Positions 1 to 10,802 of a stretch of DNA of 64,000 nt are shown in pieces. The notes under the pieces are model-generated. The model ran no database searches and was not told the origin of the DNA. It saw only the letters and a list, made by a program, of their open reading frames with translations. Positions within the stretch are counted from its first letter, which is position 1. Each line of letters begins with the position of its first letter. This DNA is from an uncultured Pseudoalteromonas sp. Lineage in GTDB: Bacteria; Pseudomonadota; Gammaproteobacteria; Enterobacterales; Alteromonadaceae. The DNA lies in assembly GCA_947493455.1 (NCBI GenBank), contig CANLRB010000010.1:1-64000 (forward strand). The letters run 5' to 3'. The translations under genes were made by a program, and so were the position numbers.

Positions 1-97
1 TTTGCTTTTCAGCGTTGTGCTCCGTGTCGGTGGATGCGCATTATAGGGAAAACAAAACCAAGCGCAACCCCTTTTTTTAAGTTTTTTCAAAAAAACT
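1..97 (-). promoter_or_regulatory. rrn P1-type promoter firing out of the window (left)
   Basis: Read on the minus strand there is a -35 TTGCGC (62-67), a 16-bp spacer, a perfect -10 TATAAT (40-45) and a GC-rich discriminator GCGC (36-39). The leader then reads ATCCACCGACACGGAGC, very close to the E. coli rrnB P1 start region. The 16-bp spacer and GCGC discriminator are the hallmarks of stringently controlled rRNA promoters. Upstream of the -35 (71-97) the minus strand has A and T tracts that fit an UP element. A ribosomal RNA operon is therefore expected just beyond base 1, transcribed leftward, away from gppA. Confidence 0.85.
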
Positions 98-174
98 TTG
101 CACCTGGTTATTTACCCATCAATCGGTACAATTGGTTAACAACAATGATTGATTATCAACCGATATTTATAGAT

Positions 175-1680
175 TTATATTGTATCGATCGCAAGCTTCC
201 AATCCATTTTAGCCTGATACGCTATTTCTTGTTCCAATTCAGCAAGCATAAGTGGATGTTGGCCGAGCCAAATATGTGGAATTGATAAAACTAACGTTTC
301 ATTTTGTACAGCTAGCTTAATATCCGGTAAGACATCATCTTTACGGCGCATCGTTAAAATAACAGCCAGACGCAGAACTTTTAGTAAAAGCGTTGTTTGG
401 GTTTCACATGCACCTAATTGATCACAAGCTTGTGGATCAATATCTGCTTTATGTTGTTCTACCAAAAATATCAATTGCTGTTTTTGCACCTGACTAAAAC
501 CGGGTGTGTCACTATTTTTTAATAAATAGCCGCCATGCTTTTGATAACTTTTATACTCAATAAGCAATCCCATTTCATGTAAACATGAGGCTGCATATAA
601 AAGAGCAAGCTTTTGCTTACATTGCTCGCCATCATCCAATGCAATTTGGCTATAAAGTGACTTTGCAATTTCCGCTACTCGCTGAGCTTGAAATTGGTCA
701 ATATGATAACGGGTAATAAGGCTATTGATAGTTCGTGCACGAATATCGTCATGATGTAACTCTGGGATCATGCTATAAAGCACACCTTCACGCAGTGCAC
801 CACCTGCCAATCCCATTTTTTCGATTTCTAACGCTTCAAACAAAGCAATAAGAATCGATAACCCCGACGCAAACACTAAACGGCGTTCTTGTAACAAACC
901 CGGCAATTCTAAATTATCAATCGTCTTATATAAGACAGCTTGGTGTTTAATTGCATTTAGCTTATCAAGAGTCAGCGCATCGTCTTGTCGTTGCGCTATC
1001 ATAATTTCTTGAATCGCTTGCACTGTGCCTGACGCACCAGACACGCTTAACCAGCCTGCTTTTTTATATTCCTCTACAATAGGCGCTACAATTTTATGGG
1101 CCGCAGCAGTTGCCGCACTAAAATTGTCATGTGTAAGCAAGCCCCCTTGAAAGTACTTTTCAAGAAATGTCACACACCCCATGTTAAGGCTTTTATATAA
1201 TAAAGGTGTAAAACGGTCGCCAATGACAACTTCAGTACTAGCACCACCAATATCAATAACAAGCTGCTTGCCCGTCGTTGATGAAGTGTGAGCAACGCCT
1301 TTGTATATCGTTTTCGCTTCTTCTTCACCACTTATAACGTTAACTTTATGATTTAAAATTAACTCTGCTTTTTCAATAAATTGCTTTGCATTTGATGCTA
1401 GACGTAATGTTGCGGTGGCAACAATTGTTTTATTTGCTGCTGGAATGTCTTGCAAACGCTCGGCAAATAATGAAAGACACTCCCATCCGCGCTGCATAGC
1501 TTCAAGACTCAACATATTGTTTTCGTCAAGTCCCGCAGCTAAACGAACCTTGCGTTTAACGCGACCAATAGTTTGCAGATCCCCTGCCACATTCTTTGCA
1601 ATCAGCATATGGAAGCTATTTGAGCCTAAATCAATAACTGCAAACACTTTATTGTCTTGCTTATAAGCGTCGACCGCCAT
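175..1680 (-). CDS. gppA: Guanosine-5'-triphosphate,3'-diphosphate pyrophosphatase / exopolyphosphatase GppA
   Basis: A 501-aa member of the Ppx/GppA family, which removes a terminal phosphate from pppGpp to give ppGpp and can degrade polyphosphate in the cytoplasm. The phosphate-binding motifs of the ASKHA fold are visible: DLGSNS at residues 17-22, SGEEEA near 117 and DIGGAST near 143. The stretch KRKVRLAAGL near 43-52 is more GppA-like than Ppx-like, and the length matches E. coli GppA (494 aa). It lies 10 bp downstream of rhlB on the same strand, as in E. coli, so the two are probably cotranscribed. No convincing terminator is seen before the rrn promoter at the window edge. Placing a (p)ppGpp-metabolising gene next to a stringently controlled rrn promoter is probably coincidental synteny. 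Confidence 0.96.
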   Translation of the reverse strand: MAVDAYKQDNKVFAVIDLGSNSFHMLIAKNVAGDLQTIGRVKRKVRLAAGLDENNMLSLEAMQRGWECLSLFAERLQDIPAANKTIVATATLRLASNAKQFIEKAELILNHKVNVISGEEEAKTIYKGVAHTSSTTGKQLVIDIGGASTEVVIGDRFTPLLYKSLNMGCVTFLEKYFQGGLLTHDNFSAATAAAHKIVAPIVEEYKKAGWLSVSGASGTVQAIQEIMIAQRQDDALTLDKLNAIKHQAVLYKTIDNLELPGLLQERRLVFASGLSILIALFEALEIEKMGLAGGALREGVLYSMIPELHHDDIRARTINSLITRYHIDQFQAQRVAEIAKSLYSQIALDDGEQCKQKLALLYAASCLHEMGLLIEYKSYQKHGGYLLKNSDTPGFSQVQKQQLIFLVEQHKADIDPQACDQLGACETQTTLLLKVLRLAVILTMRRKDDVLPDIKLAVQNETLVLSIPHIWLGQHPLMLAELEQEIAYQAKMDWKLAIDTI

Positions 1681-1690
1681 CTAACTACCT

Positions 1691-2965
1691 CTAGCTTCTA
1701 TTGCGATTATATTGGCCGCCTTTACGCGCACCACCATTGCGATTGCGCTGTGAAGAATTTTGATGGCGACGTGGTTTACTAAACTTCGGCACAACTAAGT
1801 CGTCAAGTAGCGCTGATTTATCATACTGCGATAACGGAATGTTATGCGAAATATAGTCTTCAATCGGTTGTAAGTTATATGCATATTGCTCACATGCAAA
1901 ACTAATCGCATGACCTGAAGCACCTGCGCGACCCGTACGGCCTATACGATGCACATAATCCTCACAATCATCTGGTAGATCAAAATTAAATACATGACTC
2001 ACTTCTGGGATATGTAACCCGCGAGCAGCCACATCGGTTGCCACTAGAAAATCCAAGTTACCATCAGTAAACTGCTTTAATATCGACAAACGTTTTTTCT
2101 GATTCACATCGCCAGTCAGCAATCCAACGCGATGATTATCCGCTTTCATCCATTGATAAACTTTTTCGCACATATGCTTAGTATTTGAAAAAACAATCGC
2201 TTTGTCAGGCCATTCTTCTTCAATTAAGGTGAGAAGCAACGGAATCTTATCGTCCTGTGCGGTATGAAAGAGTTCTTCTTGAATACGGTGGTTTGTTTTT
2301 TGTTCTGGCTCAACATGTACATGTTCAGGGTTTGTCATGTGCTCAAATGCTAATTCCTGGACGCGATAAGACAATGTAGCTGAGAACAGTAAATTTAGTC
2401 GCTGCGATGCTTCTGGCATACGACGGAATAAATAGCGAATATCTTTTATAAAGCCAAGATCGAACATCCGATCCGCTTCATCGAGCACAACAACCTCTAT
2501 TTCATTCAAACTATAACAGCCTTGCTTATATAGATCGATTAAGCGTCCTGTCGTGCCTATTAGTATATCGACACCTTTTTCTAGCTGTGCCTGTTGTTTT
2601 TCGTATTCTTCGCCACCATATACTAAACCAAGATTAAGATTACAGTGCGGCGCAAGTATTTTTGCGTCATTGTAAATCTGAACAGCAAGCTCCCTAGTTG
2701 GTGCCATAATTAAGGCTCTAGGGTGCTTAGTTTGTCCTTTGCTATTGTTTAGCAAGTGGTGGCAAGTCGCCGTTAAGAATGCGAGCGTTTTGCCCGTGCC
2801 GGTTTGTGCCTGCCCTGCGATGTCTCGTTTATCGAGAATATAAGGTAAGCATTTAGCTTGAATTGGGGTACAATAATCGAACCCTTTTTCGCTAAGCCCG
2901 GCAACCACTTCCGGCGCAATTTCAAAGTCGGCAAACTTTGTTTCGGTTAAATGTGTCTTATTCAT
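1691..2965 (-). CDS. rhlB: ATP-dependent RNA helicase RhlB (DEAD box)
   Basis: A 424-aa DEAD-box helicase. RhlB unwinds structured RNA for the RNase E degradosome in the cytoplasm. Motifs in order: Q motif TPIQ at 33-36, Walker A AQTGTGKT at 53-60, PTREL at 89-93, DEAD at 162-165, SAT at 195-197 and HRIGRTGR at 339-346. The C-terminal tail from about residue 390 is rich in Arg, Asn and Gly, typical of an RNA-binding extension. Length and order (divergent from trxA, upstream of gppA) match RhlB (421 aa in E. coli) rather than RhlE or SrmB. The roughly 90-bp region shared with trxA must contain both promoters. Confidence 0.96.
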   Translation of the reverse strand: MNKTHLTETKFADFEIAPEVVAGLSEKGFDYCTPIQAKCLPYILDKRDIAGQAQTGTGKTLAFLTATCHHLLNNSKGQTKHPRALIMAPTRELAVQIYNDAKILAPHCNLNLGLVYGGEEYEKQQAQLEKGVDILIGTTGRLIDLYKQGCYSLNEIEVVVLDEADRMFDLGFIKDIRYLFRRMPEASQRLNLLFSATLSYRVQELAFEHMTNPEHVHVEPEQKTNHRIQEELFHTAQDDKIPLLLTLIEEEWPDKAIVFSNTKHMCEKVYQWMKADNHRVGLLTGDVNQKKRLSILKQFTDGNLDFLVATDVAARGLHIPEVSHVFNFDLPDDCEDYVHRIGRTGRAGASGHAISFACEQYAYNLQPIEDYISHNIPLSQYDKSALLDDLVVPKFSKPRRHQNSSQRNRNGGARKGGQYNRNRS

Positions 2966-3056
2966 AGCAATAAAGCATAACGCTTAAGCTTGCAATAAGA
3001 AACAATAGTGTTTAAATACGCACTAAATAAATTCGCTAAAAATAACGGAGAGCGTA

Positions 3057-3383
3057 ATGAGCGATAAAATTATTCAATTGACAGATGACAGTTTTGACAC
3101 CGATGTACTTAATGCTACGGGCCCAGTTTTAGTTGATTTTTGGGCTGAGTGGTGTGGTCCATGCAAAATGATCGCTCCAATCTTAGATGACGTTGCTGGC
3201 GAATTTGAAGGCCGTGTAACGATTGGTAAACTAAACATTGACCACAACTCAGCAACACCACCTAAGTTTGGTATTCGTGGTATTCCAACGTTATTATTGT
3301 TCAAAGACGGTCAAGTTGCTGCGACAAAAGTCGGTGCATTATCAAAAACTCAGTTAGTTGAGTTTTTAGAAAGCAATATTTAA
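3057..3383 (+). CDS. trxA: Thioredoxin 1
   Basis: A 108-aa single-domain thioredoxin, the standard length. It reduces protein disulfides (for example in ribonucleotide reductase and peroxiredoxins) using electrons from thioredoxin reductase. The active site WCGPC is at residues 32-36 and the cis-proline is P77 in RGIPT. The start is set by ACGGAGAG just upstream of the ATG. It is divergent from rhlB and followed by its own intrinsic terminator at 3397-3428, so rho downstream is probably transcribed separately. The rhlB-trxA-rho order is conserved across many gammaproteobacteria. Confidence 0.97.
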   Translation: MSDKIIQLTDDSFDTDVLNATGPVLVDFWAEWCGPCKMIAPILDDVAGEFEGRVTIGKLNIDHNSATPPKFGIRGIPTLLLFKDGQVAATKVGALSKTQLVEFLESNI

Positions 3384-3396
3384 TTAATTGTTTTAT

Positions 3397-3428
3397 AAGG
3401 AGGTTGAATTTTTCACCCTCCTTTTTTA
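3397..3428 (+). terminator. Intrinsic terminator of trxA
   Basis: A 7-bp GC-containing stem AAGGAGG / CCTCCTT (3397-3403 and 3417-3423) with a 13-nt loop runs straight into a T run (3422-3427). It lies 14 bp after the trxA stop codon. Confidence 0.85.
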
Positions 3429-3561
3429 TTGATTATTTTTTATAAATACTGGACGCAGTAGAAAAGAGCTGCTAATTTATTACACCATATTTTATTCCTG
3501 TAATTATTCAACATTACTCTACTCAACAACTTTGAGATAAAACTTTAAAGAACCCACCAAT

Positions 3562-4821
3562 ATGCATTTACGCGAACTAAAGAATAAGCCAATTAACGAG
3601 CTTGTAAAGCTAGCCGAGTCAATGGGACTTGAAAATGTTGGCCGTTTAAGAAAACAAGACATCATCTTTGCCATTTTAAAATCACATGCGAAAAGCGGTG
3701 AAAATATCTACGGCGGCGGTGTGCTAGAAATTTTACAAGATGGTTTTGGATTTTTACGTTCATCAGAGGCGTCTTATTTAGCTGGACCTGATGATATTTA
3801 TGTATCGCCAAGCCAAATTCGTCGTTTTTCTTTACGTACGGGTGATTCAATTGCTGGCTTAATTCGCCCACCTAAAGACGGTGAGCGCTACTTTGCACTA
3901 TTGAAAGTAAACGAAGTTAATTTTGATAAGCCGGAAAATTCTCGCACTAAAATTTTATTCGAGAACTTAACGCCACTGCATGCAAACGATCGTTTGCGTA
4001 TGGAGCGCGGTAACGGTAGTACTGAAGATATTACAACACGTGTTATTGACCTGTCTGCACCAATTGGTAAAGGCCAACGTGGTCTATTGGTTGCACCGCC
4101 TAAAGCGGGTAAAACAATGTTACTTCAAAACATTGCGCAATCTATCAGCTCAAATCACCCAGAGTGTGAATTACTTGTTCTGTTAATTGATGAGCGTCCG
4201 GAAGAAGTAACCGAAATGAAACGCCTAGTAAAAGGTGAAGTTGTTGCTTCAACGTTCGATGAGCCAGCTAGTCGTCACGTACAAGTAGCAGAAATGGTTA
4301 TCGAAAAAGCAAAACGTTTAGTTGAACACAAAAAAGACGTTGTTATTCTGCTTGATTCGATTACACGACTTGCACGTGCATATAACACGGTTATTCCATC
4401 ATCAGGTAAAGTATTAACAGGTGGTGTTGATGCCAATGCACTACATAAACCTAAGCGTTTCTTTGGTGCTGCTCGTAATGTGGAAGAAGGTGGTAGCTTA
4501 ACGATTATCGCAACGGCACTTATCGATACTGGCTCTAAAATGGATGAAGTTATCTACGAAGAGTTTAAAGGTACCGGTAACATGGAACTGCACTTGAATC
4601 GTAAGATTGCTGAAAAGCGCGTCTTCCCTGCAATTGACTTTAATCGCTCTGGTACTCGTCGCGAAGAACTCCTCACCAAAGCAGATGAACTGCAAAAAAT
4701 GTGGATTTTACGTAAGATAGTGCATGAAATGACCGAAATCGATGCGATGGAATTTTTAATCGATAAACTTGCGATGTGTAAAACCAATGACGAGTTTTTC
4801 GATTCAATGAAACGTAAATAA
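3562..4821 (+). CDS. rho: Transcription termination factor Rho
   Basis: A 419-aa protein, the exact usual length. Rho is a hexameric RNA-dependent ATPase that loads on C-rich RNA and ends transcription. Visible features are the N-terminal helical domain (1-47), the cold-shock-like primary RNA-binding fold with GFGFLRS near 61-67, Walker A PPKAGKT at 179-185, Walker B-region DERPEEV near 211, and the Q/R-loop segment [16 protein letters not shown]. Similarity to E. coli Rho is evident along the whole length. The ATG lacks a strong Shine-Dalgarno. The 134-bp leader after the trxA terminator is AT-rich; I see no clear leader peptide like E. coli rhoL. A strong terminator follows at 4843-4873. 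Confidence 0.98.
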   Translation: MHLRELKNKPINELVKLAESMGLENVGRLRKQDIIFAILKSHAKSGENIYGGGVLEILQDGFGFLRSSEASYLAGPDDIYVSPSQIRRFSLRTGDSIAGLIRPPKDGERYFALLKVNEVNFDKPENSRTKILFENLTPLHANDRLRMERGNGSTEDITTRVIDLSAPIGKGQRGLLVAPPKAGKTMLLQNIAQSISSNHPECELLVLLIDERPEEVTEMKRLVKGEVVASTFDEPASRHVQVAEMVIEKAKRLVEHKKDVVILLDSITRLARAYNTVIPSSGKVLTGGVDANALHKPKRFFGAARNVEEGGSLTIIATALIDTGSKMDEVIYEEFKGTGNMELHLNRKIAEKRVFPAIDFNRSGTRREELLTKADELQKMWILRKIVHEMTEIDAMEFLIDKLAMCKTNDEFFDSMKRK

Positions 4822-4842
4822 TTAGCTTTAAAAAATTATTAT

Positions 4843-4873
4843 AAAAACGCCGGTATTTACCGGCGTTTTTTTT
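4843..4873 (+). terminator. Intrinsic terminator of rho
   Basis: A very strong hairpin: AAACGCCGGT (4844-4853) pairs with ACCGGCGTTT (4859-4868) and runs into eight T. It lies about 22 bp after the rho stop. Confidence 0.95.
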
Positions 4874-4930
4874 ACGTCTTAGAAAAAATGTTCTATAAAT
4901 ACAGATAACTTCCAAAAAATATAGAACCGT

Positions 4931-6187
4931 ATGGATACTCAAAAGATATCGCTGCTCGCCTTGCTCTCCCTTGCTATAACAAGTACGCTCCTTTTTATTA
5001 TGAGTAATGCAAGCAGTACCTGGCTCATTAGTAATATTGCTGTATCGACCGTCATCATTTTCATCGCCGTTTATATACAAAAAAATACGAATAGTGCTAA
5101 AGAAAAATATCTCAATCACCTCGCCCATTCGGTAAGTAATCCGACCAAAATAAATCTAAAGTTTCGCTATGGTTCTAATACGCAATCACTGCCAGAAGAA
5201 TGTATTCAAATCGATAATTGGCTTGAATTGATGGATCATATTATGACTGAAGTCTATGCTTCATCAGCGCGACTGCACCCAATGGCCGATGAATTACGAG
5301 ACACCTATACATCAATGACACAAAAAGCCACCATGCAACATAGCCATGGTGAAGTACTCGGACAATCAATGAATGCCATGATAGAGGTATCACGCAGCCT
5401 CGATGATAATCTAGAGAGTATTTACAGTGCTGTTAACTCGGCAACCTCGTCTGTAAAACAAACCCAAGTCGATACCAATAAGAGTAAAGACAGCTTAGTT
5501 AATTTAGCACAGCATATTGAGCAAACGAGTGAACAGCTCACCCAACTGAAGCAAGACAGCGATCAAATATCTTCAATTATTGAGGTTATTAACTCGATCG
5601 CCGAACAAACTAATTTACTTGCTCTTAATGCAGCGATAGAAGCGGCCCGGGCAGGCGAGCAAGGCCGCGGGTTTGCGGTTGTTGCCGATGAGGTTCGTAA
5701 CTTAGCAGCTCGCACCAGCCAATCAACGCAAGAAGTCAGTGCAATGGTGGCAAAAATCCAAAATGGTACTGATTCGGTACATCAACTTATGTTACGTGCA
5801 CACGAAGAAACAGAAACGACCGTGACCTTATCAAAAGAAGCGGCTCAAGAGGTCGATCATATTCAAACTTCGATGACGGATATTCATGGCTTGTCAGAAC
5901 AGATACACCAACAGGTCAAACATCAAAAAGAAGTCTCTGATGAAGCGCAGACATCTGTTGATGCAATGATGGAACTCAACTCAGATGCATTGTCGAGTTC
6001 TCGGATCCAAGCTGTTTCCAGTGGCGACTTATATTCATTGGCAACGAGCTTAAAAGAAAAGCTAGAGATGTTTGATTTTAATGATATGCATTGGGATACG
6101 GAAACACGTGTTAAAGCTAAAAATGTGAACAATGACCAAGTAACAAATCAAAAAATTGATGCTTTGGGTGAAATTGATCTGTTTTAA
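4931..6187 (+). CDS. Methyl-accepting chemotaxis protein without a periplasmic sensor domain
   Basis: A 418-aa chemoreceptor-type protein. Two membrane helices (about residues 7-25 and 31-50) are separated by only a few residues, so there is essentially no periplasmic ligand domain. The cytoplasmic part (about 110-400) is a long coiled coil with the conserved signalling tip [20 protein letters not shown] (225-244) continuing to [12 protein letters not shown] (253-264), which contacts CheA and CheW. No PAS or HAMP domain is obvious; the segment 55-105 is short and unassigned. Family knowledge says such receptors sense membrane or cytoplasmic signals. There is no che cluster nearby. It is a single gene between the rho terminator and a convergent kinase gene. 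Confidence 0.9.
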   Translation: MDTQKISLLALLSLAITSTLLFIMSNASSTWLISNIAVSTVIIFIAVYIQKNTNSAKEKYLNHLAHSVSNPTKINLKFRYGSNTQSLPEECIQIDNWLELMDHIMTEVYASSARLHPMADELRDTYTSMTQKATMQHSHGEVLGQSMNAMIEVSRSLDDNLESIYSAVNSATSSVKQTQVDTNKSKDSLVNLAQHIEQTSEQLTQLKQDSDQISSIIEVINSIAEQTNLLALNAAIEAARAGEQGRGFAVVADEVRNLAARTSQSTQEVSAMVAKIQNGTDSVHQLMLRAHEETETTVTLSKEAAQEVDHIQTSMTDIHGLSEQIHQQVKHQKEVSDEAQTSVDAMMELNSDALSSSRIQAVSSGDLYSLATSLKEKLEMFDFNDMHWDTETRVKAKNVNNDQVTNQKIDALGEIDLF

Positions 6188-6265
6188 TCGCATCCTATAT
6201 TGCTGCAAGCAGTTCAATACCTAATGTGAGTGCTCCAAAATCGAAACGATTAACTAGTAAAAAAA

Positions 6266-9061
6266 TCAACAATTAGAACTGTCACTCAACAGCTCATTCA
6301 ACTCTGATACTTGCGCATCTATAGCATCATGCTGTTGATTTTTTATATTTAGCTCTAAGCGCTGCGCAGTTCCTGCAACACTTTGAAACTCGAACATAGC
6401 CGCAGCCCCAGAAAGGCGATGTGCCCATTTGGCTAACCCCTCGATATCTTGACTATCATGCAACTGCTGCAACGTTTTTAGCTCATCGCTCCAAGTTGCT
6501 TTAAAGCGCACGCTCAGATCACTTAAATCTGGAAAATCAAAGTCATCTGCAGCTGGTTGAGCAGAGATATACTGACTCACGACATCTCGTAATAAGGTGC
6601 GTTCGATTGGTTTATTTAAATGCGCAGCAAAACCAACAGCAAGGTATTCAGCCACTTCGTGTTTCATGGCATTGGCCGTGAGCGCTACAATTGGTGTTTC
6701 TGGCATTACTTTATGAATATATTCTCGTGCCGTAAGTCCGTCTAGTTCAGGCATTTGAATATCCATCAGGATCAAATCCGGTTGATGTTCTAACGCAAGT
6801 TTAAATGCTTCCATCCCATTTTCTGCGACAATCACGTGCAAACCAAAGTTTTCTAAAATTCGCGCAACTAAACGGCGATTGTCAGGGTGATCTTCAGCTA
6901 ACAGCACAGTTCCAGATACGTCCAGCTCACTATCACATAAAGAGCTGCTTGGGTTCAGTTGCGTGTCATCCAATTCAACCTCTAGTAGTGGTATCGATAA
7001 GGAGAAGGTACTCCCTACTCCTTGCTCACTACTAATAGAAATTTCTCCACCCAACTGCTGAGCGAGCTTTTGCGATAAACTTAAACCGAGGCCCGAGCCG
7101 CCAAAACGGCGCGAAATACTGCTATCTGCTTGTTTAAATGCTTCAAAGACCTCTTGCTGTTGCTGTACGCTTAATCCAATTCCACTATCCTTCACGTTAA
7201 ATGAAACCATCTCATGTTGTATTTCAACACTTAAACTTACTTCACCTTTTGTTGTAAATTTAATGGCATTTGACAATAAGTTAATCAGAATTTGCTTTAA
7301 ACGAAAACCATCACTTTCGATAGCGAATCGAGAGTCAACACTTTGATCAATGCATAAATCAAGACCTTTAGTGTGAGCCTGTTCAACAAACATATTTTCG
7401 AGCTCTAGTAACAAAGGCGATACGGCAACAGGTGCATTTTCTATCTCTAATTTACCCTGCTCTATTTTGGTTAAATCTAAAATATCGTTTAACAGCTCTA
7501 ATAAGTGGTGGCCATTTTTATGAATAATCGAGACTTCGTGCTGTACGCCCGATGGTTCTACCTCACCATTTAAAATAGATTCCGCTTGCCCCAATACTGC
7601 GGTTAATGGTGTTCGAATTTCATGGCTCATATTAGCTAAAAATTGATCTTTAACGGTTGCAGCTTGTTTAAGTTGAGCCGTCGTTTCAGTCAATTCTTGG
7701 GTTCGTTTTTCGACTAACTCAGACAGTTTTATATTCGACTCACGCTCTAAGTTGCGACGATATACAACAAATAACACAAAAAAGATGATCAACAAGACAA
7801 GTGCCGTGACGTACTGCTTTAACTTAGCTTGTTCCGCTAAATTTAGTTGCCTAATTTGTTGTTGCTTTAATTCCGATAGCTGCTGATTCAAATCTTGGGT
7901 TTTAATTTGATTTTGTAAACTGGCAAGTTCCTGATTCTTTAGTTCATTTAGATAGCTATCTTTGTTTACTCGATACTTAGCTAAACTCTTGTAAATCAAT
8001 TCACCATTACCTTCTCGTGCGGCCATTAAGGTTTCATATAACGAGATTTCTTGCTGTGTCTCTATGTCAGGATGCTCTTGCAAAAGGTTTGCAACCATAG
8101 TGATTTGCTCTTGTGCACGCTCAAAATCACTTTTCCACAAATGTAGTTTAGCGAGTGTAACGCCGGTATTCTTTAATAGTCTTAGATTATTCGTCACTTT
8201 GCCTAAGCGTTGTGCTTCAATCGCATTATTGATTGCCGCATCTTGATTTAGCATTGCAGTTTCTAATTCAGCGAGATTGTGCAATTGCGACGCCGCGTGA
8301 TAGTTGTCTTGTTTCTCGCGGTAATAACTAAGCGAGCGCTGCATATGAAACTTTGCTTGTTCGTACTGTTTCATACTATATAAAGCGATACCGAGATCGC
8401 CGTCGATAATAGCAACACCCTCAAGATCATTTATTTCAAAATAGCCTTTAAGTGCCTCTTGATATATCGAGATTGCCTCATCAAATTCTTTAAGACGAAT
8501 GTAAATATTCGCAATGTTACTTTGAATATCAATTAAATCGACCTTATCACCTTTTTCCAAATAAGTCTTTTTGGCCATCATCATATATTCAAGTGCCCGC
8601 TCAAAATCCGCCACATCGCCATACGCAAGACCTAAGTTACTCTGCACATGGGCGACTTCTACCAGCTCATTCGCTTGCAAATAAAAGTCAGCCGCCTCGG
8701 AGTAGTAATCAATTGCAACGCGAATATTGCCATTAAAATAGTGTAAAGCGCCGAGCAATTTGTTGGTGTATGCTTGTGCCGTGATGAGTTGTTTCTGTTC
8801 GGCAATTTGGAGTGCACGAGCTAACGTTTGCAGTGCTTTTTCAAACTCGTCTAACTGATACTGTTTACGTGCACTATGCTGTAAGATGGTTACATCGGCA
8901 ACGTCGTCAAATTGTTCTAATAACTGTTGCTCAATGACTTTCAATTCGTCATACGATGTTGCTTGGTGAATTTTTTCAATACCATTTGTAAGCAGCTCAT
9001 TTGCTTGTAACTTACCAAACGTAAAGCTCACCATAATTACAACAATTAACGTCCGTATCAT
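6266..9061 (-). CDS. TPR-containing hybrid sensor histidine kinase with receiver and Hpt domains
   Basis: A 931-aa membrane kinase. The N-terminus is a signal-type hydrophobic segment (1-20). Next comes an exported block of tetratricopeptide-like helix pairs (about 40-370), a coiled coil (375-415) and one membrane helix (417-434). The cytoplasmic half has HisKA with [10 protein letters not shown] (phosphoacceptor H480), a HATPase domain with FGGSGLGLSL, a receiver domain with LMDIQMPELDGL (about 725-845) and a C-terminal Hpt domain with WAHRLSGAA. All phosphorelay residues are present, so it can pass phosphate internally to Hpt and then to an external regulator. No cognate response regulator is adjacent. 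It converges with the chemoreceptor gene and is divergent from ubiD. Confidence 0.92.
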   Translation of the reverse strand: MIRTLIVVIMVSFTFGKLQANELLTNGIEKIHQATSYDELKVIEQQLLEQFDDVADVTILQHSARKQYQLDEFEKALQTLARALQIAEQKQLITAQAYTNKLLGALHYFNGNIRVAIDYYSEAADFYLQANELVEVAHVQSNLGLAYGDVADFERALEYMMMAKKTYLEKGDKVDLIDIQSNIANIYIRLKEFDEAISIYQEALKGYFEINDLEGVAIIDGDLGIALYSMKQYEQAKFHMQRSLSYYREKQDNYHAASQLHNLAELETAMLNQDAAINNAIEAQRLGKVTNNLRLLKNTGVTLAKLHLWKSDFERAQEQITMVANLLQEHPDIETQQEISLYETLMAAREGNGELIYKSLAKYRVNKDSYLNELKNQELASLQNQIKTQDLNQQLSELKQQQIRQLNLAEQAKLKQYVTALVLLIIFFVLFVVYRRNLERESNIKLSELVEKRTQELTETTAQLKQAATVKDQFLANMSHEIRTPLTAVLGQAESILNGEVEPSGVQHEVSIIHKNGHHLLELLNDILDLTKIEQGKLEIENAPVAVSPLLLELENMFVEQAHTKGLDLCIDQSVDSRFAIESDGFRLKQILINLLSNAIKFTTKGEVSLSVEIQHEMVSFNVKDSGIGLSVQQQQEVFEAFKQADSSISRRFGGSGLGLSLSQKLAQQLGGEISISSEQGVGSTFSLSIPLLEVELDDTQLNPSSSLCDSELDVSGTVLLAEDHPDNRRLVARILENFGLHVIVAENGMEAFKLALEHQPDLILMDIQMPELDGLTAREYIHKVMPETPIVALTANAMKHEVAEYLAVGFAAHLNKPIERTLLRDVVSQYISAQPAADDFDFPDLSDLSVRFKATWSDELKTLQQLHDSQDIEGLAKWAHRLSGAAAMFEFQSVAGTAQRLELNIKNQQHDAIDAQVSELNELLSDSSNC

Positions 9062-9285
9062 TTTCTATCTTTTATATTTATTATAGAACTGACCCAATCA
9101 TATCAGATGGTTAAAATACAACCTAGTTTTCATCACTATTTATTACTGTAAACACCATAAAAAACCATAATGGCATAAGCCCTTATTTTAAATTCCGCTA
9201 TCATATTGCGTAATAAATTGCCGATTGTTCAGCGACAAGGTTATAATAACGCCATTCCAACTAGCAATGTATCTAAGCCCAAATA

Positions 9286-10767
9286 ATGAAATATAAAGAT
9301 CTTCGCGACTTTATCGAATTGCTCGAAAAACGGGGGCAACTAAAACGGATCACTCAAGAAATCGACACCTATTTAGAAATGACGGAAATCGCCGATAGAA
9401 CACTCAGGGCTAAAGGTCCCGCACTTCTTTTTGAAAATCCCAAAGGGTTTGATACACCTGTTCTTGCTAATTTATTTGGTACACCCGAACGTGTTGCGCT
9501 CGGCATGGGTCAAGAAAATGTGAGCGAATTGCGAGAAGTTGGTAAACTACTTGCGCTGCTCAAAGAACCGGAACCGCCAAAAAGCATAAAAGAGGCACTC
9601 AATCAGCTACCTGTTTTTAAACAGGTTCTTAATATGCCAACCAAAGAGCTAAAAAAAGCACCTTGCCAAAAAGTCATATTGGAAGGTGATGACGTCGACT
9701 TAACTAAGTTACCGATTCAACATTGCTGGCCTGGCGATGCCGCGCCTTTGATTACTTGGGGTTTAACGGTTACTAAAGGACCATACAAAAAGCGCCAAAA
9801 CTTAGGCATATATCGTCAACAACTGCTCGGCAAAAATAAAATTATTATGCGCTGGCTATCTCACCGAGGTGGTGCGCTTGATTTTCAAGAATGGTGCAAG
9901 GAACACCCTGGTGAGCCTTATCCGGTTTCGGTTGCATTAGGCGCTGATCCGGCAACGATTCTTGGCGCAGTCACCCCTGTCCCTGATACGCTTAGCGAAT
10001 ATGCATTTGCAGGCTTGCTCAGAGGTGGTAAAACCGAAGTTGTAAAATCAATTTCAAATGACTTACAAGTTCCAGCAAGCGCGGAGTATATTCTAGAGGG
10101 TTATATCTCACAGGACGAAAAAGCACCTGAGGGACCTTATGGCGATCACACTGGCTACTATAACGAAGTAGACGATTTTCCAGTTATGACGGTGACGCAT
10201 ATTACCCATCGTGAAAACCCGATTTACCACAGCACATATACGGGTCGGCCACCAGATGAACCGGCAATTTTGGGTGTCGCATTAAATGAAGTGTTCGTGC
10301 CTATTTTACAAAAGCAATTTCCAGAAATAGTCGACTTTTATCTTCCGCCCGAAGGTTGCTCATATCGTATGGCTGTCGTCACCATGAAAAAACAGTACCC
10401 AGGACATGCTAAACGCGTAATGCTTGGTGTGTGGTCTTTCTTGCGCCAGTTTATGTACACTAAATTTGTCATTGTGTGCGATGACGACGTGAATGCGCGG
10501 GACTGGAATGATGTGATATGGGCGATTACCACGCGTATGGATCCGGCTCGAGACACCACAATGATCGAGAATACCCCAATTGACTATTTGGATTTCGCTT
10601 CACCTGTTTCTGGGCTCGGCTCAAAAATGGGAATGGACGCAACCAACAAATGGCCAGGTGAAACAGATCGAGAATGGGGAGAACCCATTGTTATGGATGA
10701 AAAAGTTAAACAAAAAGTGGATCAAATATGGGATTCGCTTAATATTTTGCCAAGCAATAATGATTAA
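9286..10767 (+). CDS. ubiD: 4-hydroxy-3-polyprenylbenzoate decarboxylase UbiD
   Basis: A 493-aa prenylated-FMN-dependent decarboxylase of ubiquinone synthesis that removes the carboxyl group of 3-octaprenyl-4-hydroxybenzoate. It is collinear with E. coli UbiD (497 aa). Long conserved blocks are recognisable, including [19 protein letters not shown] near the start, the central [20 protein letters not shown], the active-site region [11 protein letters not shown], and [17 protein letters not shown] near the end. It is followed 35 bp later by fre, the same order as in E. coli, so the two likely share a transcript. The flavin reductase Fre can supply reduced FMN, which fits the prenyl-FMN need of UbiD; that functional tie is inference. 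Confidence 0.97.
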   Translation: MKYKDLRDFIELLEKRGQLKRITQEIDTYLEMTEIADRTLRAKGPALLFENPKGFDTPVLANLFGTPERVALGMGQENVSELREVGKLLALLKEPEPPKSIKEALNQLPVFKQVLNMPTKELKKAPCQKVILEGDDVDLTKLPIQHCWPGDAAPLITWGLTVTKGPYKKRQNLGIYRQQLLGKNKIIMRWLSHRGGALDFQEWCKEHPGEPYPVSVALGADPATILGAVTPVPDTLSEYAFAGLLRGGKTEVVKSISNDLQVPASAEYILEGYISQDEKAPEGPYGDHTGYYNEVDDFPVMTVTHITHRENPIYHSTYTGRPPDEPAILGVALNEVFVPILQKQFPEIVDFYLPPEGCSYRMAVVTMKKQYPGHAKRVMLGVWSFLRQFMYTKFVIVCDDDVNARDWNDVIWAITTRMDPARDTTMIENTPIDYLDFASPVSGLGSKMGMDATNKWPGETDREWGEPIVMDEKVKQKVDQIWDSLNILPSNND

Positions 10768-10802
10768 TTGCTGTGCAGTTATCGTCGTGTAAAGGTTTAA
10801 AC

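Noticed and set aside
10773-10802. Extended GTG start for fre
   Set aside because: The ATG at 10803 has the better ribosome site and the normal family length.
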